In this document: piece by piece, positions 59,315-64,000 of the stretch
Layout: every line of letters begins with the position of its first letter
Numbering within the stretch: the first letter of the stretch is position 1
DNA from: Oxytricha trifallax
Lineage: Eukaryota; Ciliophora; Spirotrichea; Sporadotrichida; Oxytrichidae
DNA: 64,000 bases
Assembly (NCBI GenBank): GCA_000711775.1
Contig: ARYC01000612.1
Coordinates: forward strand, 1 to 64,000
Direction of reading: 5' to 3'
The notes under the pieces: model-generated
The model's input: only the letters and a program-made list of their open reading frames with translations
Told to the model about the DNA's origin: nothing
Databases searched by the model: none
Translations under genes and position numbers: made by a program

Positions 59315-59391
59315 TATTTTTCATTTCTAAATTATTTAAAAAATAATTCTTATAATTTTTAAATTCTTCATTACGATTCAGGACAAATTTA

Positions 59392-59619
59392 ATGGATTAT
59401 ATTGAAGAATAAGACAGGATATTTAATGGAAAATTTGTGAAAATTAACAAAGCAATGACTAACTAAGATCTAAAAATATTTTAAGCGGATTATGGACCAT
59501 ATTTACCTACCTATCTCCCACTTGTGATAATTTAAGGTCCATTTTAAAAATAGAAAGAGTGGATAATTCTGTCAGATGCATTATGTTAATTCACCAAAAA
59601 ATTGTCAGTGTGGAGATGA
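59392..59619 (+). CDS. 75-codon frame, unrecognised
   Basis: ATG 59392 to TGA 59617-59619: MDYIEEQDRIFNGKFVKINK, AMTNQDLKIFQADYGPYLPT, YLPLVIIQGPFQKQKEWIIL, with seven TAA/TAG as Gln. The Pro/Tyr/Trp use is protein-like. It lies 77 bp past the kinase-like stop and 38 bp before palindromic MITE F. It may be a small extra gene of the TBE-like element or an unrelated germline segment. Confidence 0.35.
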
Positions 59620-59657
59620 ATAAATAGGAGATTTAAAATCTACAAAATATATCAATA

Positions 59658-60083
59658 TTGTAAGAATACATTTGATTTGGGAAAATAAATAATAAATTAA
59701 TTAATTAAATATTAAACTCGTGGCTGTTAACTTTCTGGAAACCTAGACAATATGGTACTTGTTTGATAGAGAATTAAAAATCAGCCGGACTTTGCAATTA
59801 GCGGTATCCCTCTATCGCATCGTAGGAGTGAGATAAATTGATTTTAATATTGGCATTAAAATCAACTAAACAAATCACCAAAAATTAAAGTCGAGTTATC
59901 TCGCTTCAGGAATGCGATAGAGGGGTACCGCCAATAATAAAGTCCCAGCTAATATTAAATTCTCTTTCCAACAAGTATCAAGTATCATATTGTCTTGGTT
60001 TCAAAAAAGTTAACAGCCACGAATTAAAATATTTAATTAATTAATTTATTATTTATTTTCCCAAATCAAATGTATTCCTACAA
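59658..60083. mobile_element. palindromic MITE, copy F (subfamily 2)
   Basis: 426 bp, ends TTGTAAGAATACATTTG and CAAATGTATTCCTACAA, TA on both sides (59656-59657, 60084-60085), subfamily-2 centre (TTGGCATTAAAATCAACTAA then CAAATCACC). The right arm keeps TCGAGTTATCTCGCTTCAGG; the left arm has drifted (GTAGGAGTGAGATAAATTG). Confidence 0.85.
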
Positions 60084-60089
60084 TATATT

Positions 60090-60405
60090 AGATGAATATA
60101 AATGTCTTTTTAATAGTAATTTATATTAATCTATTAATAAATATCCTAATATTTGCATACAATCAATAATCAATTAAACTTGTTTATGCTTAAATTCTGA
60201 GGAATGAAATTTTTATGTATTGATTCTACTAGTAGTTTTATATAAATAAATTATTAATGGTTTAAATTAATCTTAATAAATAAATCAAATGCCTGATTCC
60301 TCAACATTTAATATTTAAAAAATAAATTGACATATATGTTACATTCTTAATAATTCTAGGTATTAATTCAATATTTAGGCTAATAAGTTAATTTGTAATT
60401 AATAA
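60090..60405. other. no gene seen
   Basis: AT-rich spacer. Confidence 0.4.
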
Positions 60406-60408
60406 AAG

Positions 60409-60573
60409 ATGAATAAAAATGGAGAAAAGTGCTAAAATTCAAAGAAAAAAGTCAATGAGTATAAGGAAGAGAGGAAATAATTGAAAAGATTGAAAGGAAA
60501 AATTATTTATGTGTAAGACAAAAGGATAAAAACTTTTATTAATAATTACCAAAATATTCATCGAGAATTATGA
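60409..60573 (+). CDS. 54-codon Lys-rich frame, doubtful
   Basis: ATG 60409 to TGA 60571-60573: MNKNGEKCQNSKKKVNEYKE, then ERKQLKRLKGKIIYVQDKRI. Strongly basic and coil-like. It may be a true short segment, or chance in A-rich DNA. Confidence 0.2.
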
Positions 60574-60718
60574 TTTCTTGAGAAAAAATATGAAAATAAA
60601 ATTAAATGTATGACATTTTTTTTCCTTTATTTTAAGATGATATCTCTTCATTGAATATCTTAAATAAGATTATTAGCAATTAGCATGCAAGTTCGTTAAT
60701 TTAAATGGTAAAATTTTG

Positions 60719-60805
60719 ATGCTAGCACTTGAAATTGGAAGGTTTGCTGGTCTATTTCTTTTATCCTTGGCCATTTTGAACTTTAATTATTTTCTGATAA
60801 ATTTA
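60719..60805 (+). CDS. signal-peptide exon of a secreted-type protein
   Basis: ATG 60719 starts MLALEIGRFAGLFLLSLAIL followed by NFNYF: a positive residue, then a 12-residue hydrophobic core, the shape of a signal peptide. The coding character then fades into AT-rich DNA, so this would be a first exon or segment. A diverged copy at 13688-13752 aligns at the DNA level. The next coding-like block on the same strand is at 61030. Confidence 0.4.
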
Positions 60806-61029
60806 AATTATAGAATCTTAATTAATGACAAATTTAATTTAATTATAAAATTAATTCTCTTAAGTTATATATATACAAGATAGATTGATTCTTTTTAAGC
60901 ATGTTAAAGTACAAGAATTGAAAAATTAAAATACATGTAAATGAAATGTAAAAATTTTAAACATTTCATTAATTTTATTACTATTTGTAAACTATCATTT
61001 GACATTCTAGTATTTATTATTATTAATTT

Positions 61030-61215
61030 ATGTTGAGGGATGAAGAAGGCAAAAATACTACTTCGTTATCTTCAATGCAAATGATGGAAGCGAAAAATGG
61101 GGAAATTCTAAAATCACATAATGGGTCACTACTCATTCAGTCGTTGGAGAAATAAATGTTGCATATACAACTTCTGGAGCAATGTAATCAGGAGTACCAA
61201 GAAATAGTAGGGTAG
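61030..61215 (+). CDS. coding-like block of a secreted-type protein
   Basis: Frame KYYFVIFNANDGSEKWGNSK, ITQWVTTHSVVGEINVAYTT, SGAMQSGVPRNSR, followed by GTAGGTAAATAC, a possible splice donor, at 61209. The core N-x-x-D-G-S-E-K-W resembles the block at 22980-23180. It may be the second segment of the gene that begins at 60719. Confidence 0.4.
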
Positions 61216-61219
61216 GTAA

Positions 61220-63035
61220 ATACTTCTAAAAATCCTAATGCCATCTTTAATAACTTATGGCCCCTATTTATTATACAAATAATCTTAATAAATAATACTG
61301 ATTATCATATTTTAGATATCAAATTAAATTTTGTTCTTTTTTTATTCCCTTGGCTATATCGATTCACATTATCATTTGGCATTTTGTTATTTTTTTATTA
61401 TATAGCAATAAAAATAAGCATGATAAGACTTCAATATAATATTTGATTAATATATTATTTTCTAATCTCTTATGCATCAATTCTTAAATAATATTCAATA
61501 ATTGCAAAAATTAACAGTCTAAGAATATTAGATTTAAAACTTTACTTAATTTATCAAAAGTACATAAATATTAATGATAAAAAGAAAAAAATTGTAAAAT
61601 ATAAAGTTTAAAATAAATAAACTCTCTTAAATTACACATTTTAAAATTAAATGATATTTAAGAGTGGCTTATATTAGAAATAAATTAGTGTATTTTTTAA
61701 AAACAAATAATGATTATGTATAAAATTTTTTTTATAATATGCAATAAAATGATTATATATATTTCGATTTGTCTTATAGCTTATGCTTGAGTTTATATTA
61801 TCATTAAAACATTTCAAATATCTATTTTAACTTTAAAATATAAAGATAATCGAATTTTTAAGTGCAAACTAAGTCACTTTAACTCTAAAAATGTTATAAG
61901 TTATTATTAAAATATCATCAATAGTATGTGTTTATTCTGAAATTGTTATTTAAATAAATTCCTAATAAAATTACCTACCTTTGAATTTTATAAGTAAAGG
62001 TATTCATGTATTAAGAGTAAAGATATAAGAAATATAAAATTCTGTAATTTTATGATAACTTACCACCATTGTTATTCATATAAATATTTGAGAAAGTGTT
62101 TATCATTAAGATAGACATCAAACAATCAATTAAATAAGTCTACTATCACTGCTTTTTCATAACCCAGATGTATCACTTACTGCGAATTTCCAGTAGTTCT
62201 GATGTTCGTAGATTTAGGTGCTTTGGCAATATTTATTAAATCCTTTATTTATGGGAAATAATTATTTTTTTATTCAGTATTCAGTTATTTTTATCATTAC
62301 AAACTAAGCAAGTAGGGAAAATAAAAGGGGATTGACCAATAAAATTAATCAAACATCATGAAAAATTCATTGATGGAAAGTCCAAGTCAGATAAGAATAA
62401 TAAAGTTTTAAATAATAAAGCCCCTAATTTGACTATATTCAAACCATATCAACTCCTAAATAATTGGTGAAAAATTCTTAAGATTACGCATCTTAGTGCT
62501 TTACGATGATATCAAGGGCAATTATTTTGAGTAAAAAAACTGTTTCCTTTTCTTAGCATGGATTTCTTAGATAATTGTTAAGTCTACTTGTTGGCTTTTG
62601 ATTTGGAAAAGATAATTATATATTCTTTTGCCGTATATTTATTATAGATCTGTTACAGATTCTTAAGCCCACAAATACTGATTAGAGAGTAACTATTAAT
62701 TTGATCAATAGCGCTTCAATTTAATTTGAGACTTAAGAATTTCGCAATAATTTATCATAACTAAATTAAGCATCAAATATTTTTCATTTATTTGGAACCA
62801 ACTTGCATAGTAGCAGTTGTGAATAAAAAATTGATCTTGAATCTTATGTAAGTCATTAAGATTTCATCTACTTTCATAATTAATAATTTGGAAAAATTAC
62901 CTAATTAAGAATTAAAATATAACTAATTAAATTACTAATTATATAAATAAAAAAATTTATGTCTAATAAAGCGTTTCATCATCGTCATCCTGATTATTTT
63001 AAAGTCTTCTAAGACTTTGCTTTATGTATTCCTAC
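61220..63035. other. mostly AT-rich; no gene assigned
   Basis: AT-rich up to about 62100. From 62530 to 62930 one plus-strand frame is free of TGA and hydrophobic (contains VYLLAFDLEKIIIYSFAVYL), but a second frame is equally open and no domain is visible, so it is not called. Confidence 0.3.
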
Positions 63036-63044
63036 AAAGCACCA

Positions 63045-63545
63045 GTCCATTGACACCTGTTATCTTACAATGTAGACGACAAAAAATGAAAAATTTACTT
63101 ATTTTTGAAACTTTAACTTTAAGTGAGTGGTCTATATCTATTACGTTTGATATGATCTATAAGAATACTATTGAATATATCAAGTCTTAGATTAAATTCA
63201 TTAAATTATTATCATAAATCATAATTGTATCTATGGAAGTTGATTCAAATGCTCTTTTAGTAAGAATTGGGTTAATCAATAAGCACTATAATTCTTAAAT
63301 TTAATACATATTCCTTGAGACAGAATCAATATAGTTAGATCTTCAGATGTCACAGTTGGTCTAAGACAGCCTTAAAATGTTGACTTGTATGAAGGATATT
63401 ACAGTAAATAGACAGAATATTTATATCTTCAAACATGTAGTCTATTCAAATTCATGGGAAATTGTTGCTATCTATCAATCAATTGTGATGTTAAAGATGT
63501 AATATAAAAAGGACTCAAAAAATAATATTTCTTTCGTTTAGATTT
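63045..63545 (+). CDS. LamG/concanavalin-like segment, tentative
   Basis: Frame open for over 150 codons: LLIFETLTLSEWSISITFDM (the hydrophobic beta-strand pattern with L-x-x-W-S-I-S-I-x-F typical of LamG-type beta-sandwiches), MEVDSNALLVRIGLINKHYN, VNRQNIYIFKHVVYSNSWEI. TAA/TAG are Gln. It suits the later part of a secreted protein whose start may be at 60719. The identification rests on the beta-strand pattern only. Confidence 0.35.
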
Positions 63546-63559
63546 CCGGGGGTGATTAT

Positions 63560-64000
63560 GTCGCTAGTTTCATTAACTGCAGTTTTATTATAAATCAAAA
63601 TATATATAAATATCGAAATTATTGAATTTTATTGTTTTTAAGTATTAATTAATAATAATAAAGCTAGATATTTATGATTAATTTGAATTACTTATAAGTC
63701 AATTTTGTATTTATTAATTAATTTTTTTATAGATAAAAATTAAGCTTTTTTAAGATTTTAGTAATAAATAAGTATTATAATATATGAAAAAATTCGATTA
63801 AATTTATCAGCATTACATATTTATATTATGAAGTAAAAAACATTTGAAAATATCATTTTTATTTACTAATCATGCAATAGATGATACAAAACTGTAAATT
63901 GCAAATAATATAGTTATTTCTCAATTTATAATCTGAAAATTATTTAATATTTATAAATTACCTATTTATAGCTTTAAAATAAATTAAAAATGTGAATAAT
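63560..64000. other. no gene seen
   Basis: AT-rich to the edge. Confidence 0.4.

Larger units (their letters stand above)
55640..59320 (+). mobile_element. TBE-like transposon relic, copy b
   Basis: Transposase (plus, 55640-56729), small basic gene (minus, 56739-57176) and zinc-finger/kinase-like gene (plus, 58030-59314). The layout matches copy a and the TBE elements of Oxytricha. No foldback has entered it, so spacing is close to original: transposase and small gene converge with 9 bp between their stops, and the kinase-like gene is about 850 bp further on. The left end was not found. On the right, the 75-codon frame at 59392 and palindromic MITE F follow. Confidence 0.65.

Noticed and set aside
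62540-62930. Hydrophobic plus-strand frame without TGA
   Set aside because: A second plus-strand frame is open over part of the same stretch, no domain or start was visible, and with TGA as the only stop open frames of this length occur by chance.

Overview
The window looks like germline (micronuclear) DNA of a ciliate, most likely a spirotrich/hypotrich close to Oxytricha or Stylonychia. The DNA is very AT-rich. Convincing coding frames are full of in-frame TAA and TAG but avoid TGA, which means TAA/TAG encode Gln and TGA is the stop. The best case is a 145-codon frame at 56739-57176 with about ten in-frame TAA/TAG and no TGA before its end. The species is inferred, not proven. No rRNA, no CRISPR array, no confident tRNA and no complete multi-domain host gene was found.

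Most recognisable content is mobile DNA. Two relics of a TBE-like transposon (Tc1/mariner-type transposase, small basic protein, zinc-finger/kinase-like protein) lie at 37.6-45.3 kb (minus orientation) and 55.6-59.3 kb (plus). Both have the same layout: transposase and kinase-like gene on one strand, with the small basic gene between them on the other. The first is broken up by foldback insertions. A different, GC-richer Tc1/mariner-like transposase C-terminus with a likely 29-nt intron is cut by the left edge (1-365). Three LINE relics lie at 8.0-9.6 kb (plus, with a 3' hairpin and a TTA tail), 28.4-29.2 kb (minus) and 46.0-49.2 kb (minus). A Merlin-type element with a transposase relic sits at 36511-37473.

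The most striking repeat is a family of six almost perfectly palindromic elements of about 415-425 bp (9855, 13085, 22437, 23880, 49233, 59658). Their ends are TTGTAGGAATAC and most copies are flanked by TA. Two subfamilies share arms but differ in the centre. Two more foldback families are present at 39390-40068 and 41968-44794. The latter was itself split by a 2165-bp element with a 6-bp target duplication, giving a three-level nest inside the TBE-like transposase.

Between these elements are short, isolated blocks with good coding character but no gene around them: a PCI/CSN7-like segment (24786-25043), a 98-codon frame (31312-31608), an exon with a splice-acceptor-like edge (14798-15034), and pieces of secreted, beta-helix-like or LamG-like proteins (25.9-27.7, 53.7, 60.7-63.5 kb). 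In a germline ciliate genome such blocks may be macronuclear-destined segments (MDSs) separated by internal eliminated DNA; the frame-broken ones are better read as pseudogenes. The two explanations cannot be separated without a macronuclear genome. An unrecognised, broken gene family occupies 18.2-21.0 kb (second copy near 30.7 kb), and another unrecognised family has copies at 11.6-12.9 and 16.6-17.3 kb. Long stretches (0.7-4.1, 6.7-8.0, 31.6-33.3, 42.8-44.6, 49.6-53.7 kb) are extremely AT-rich and hold nothing recognisable.
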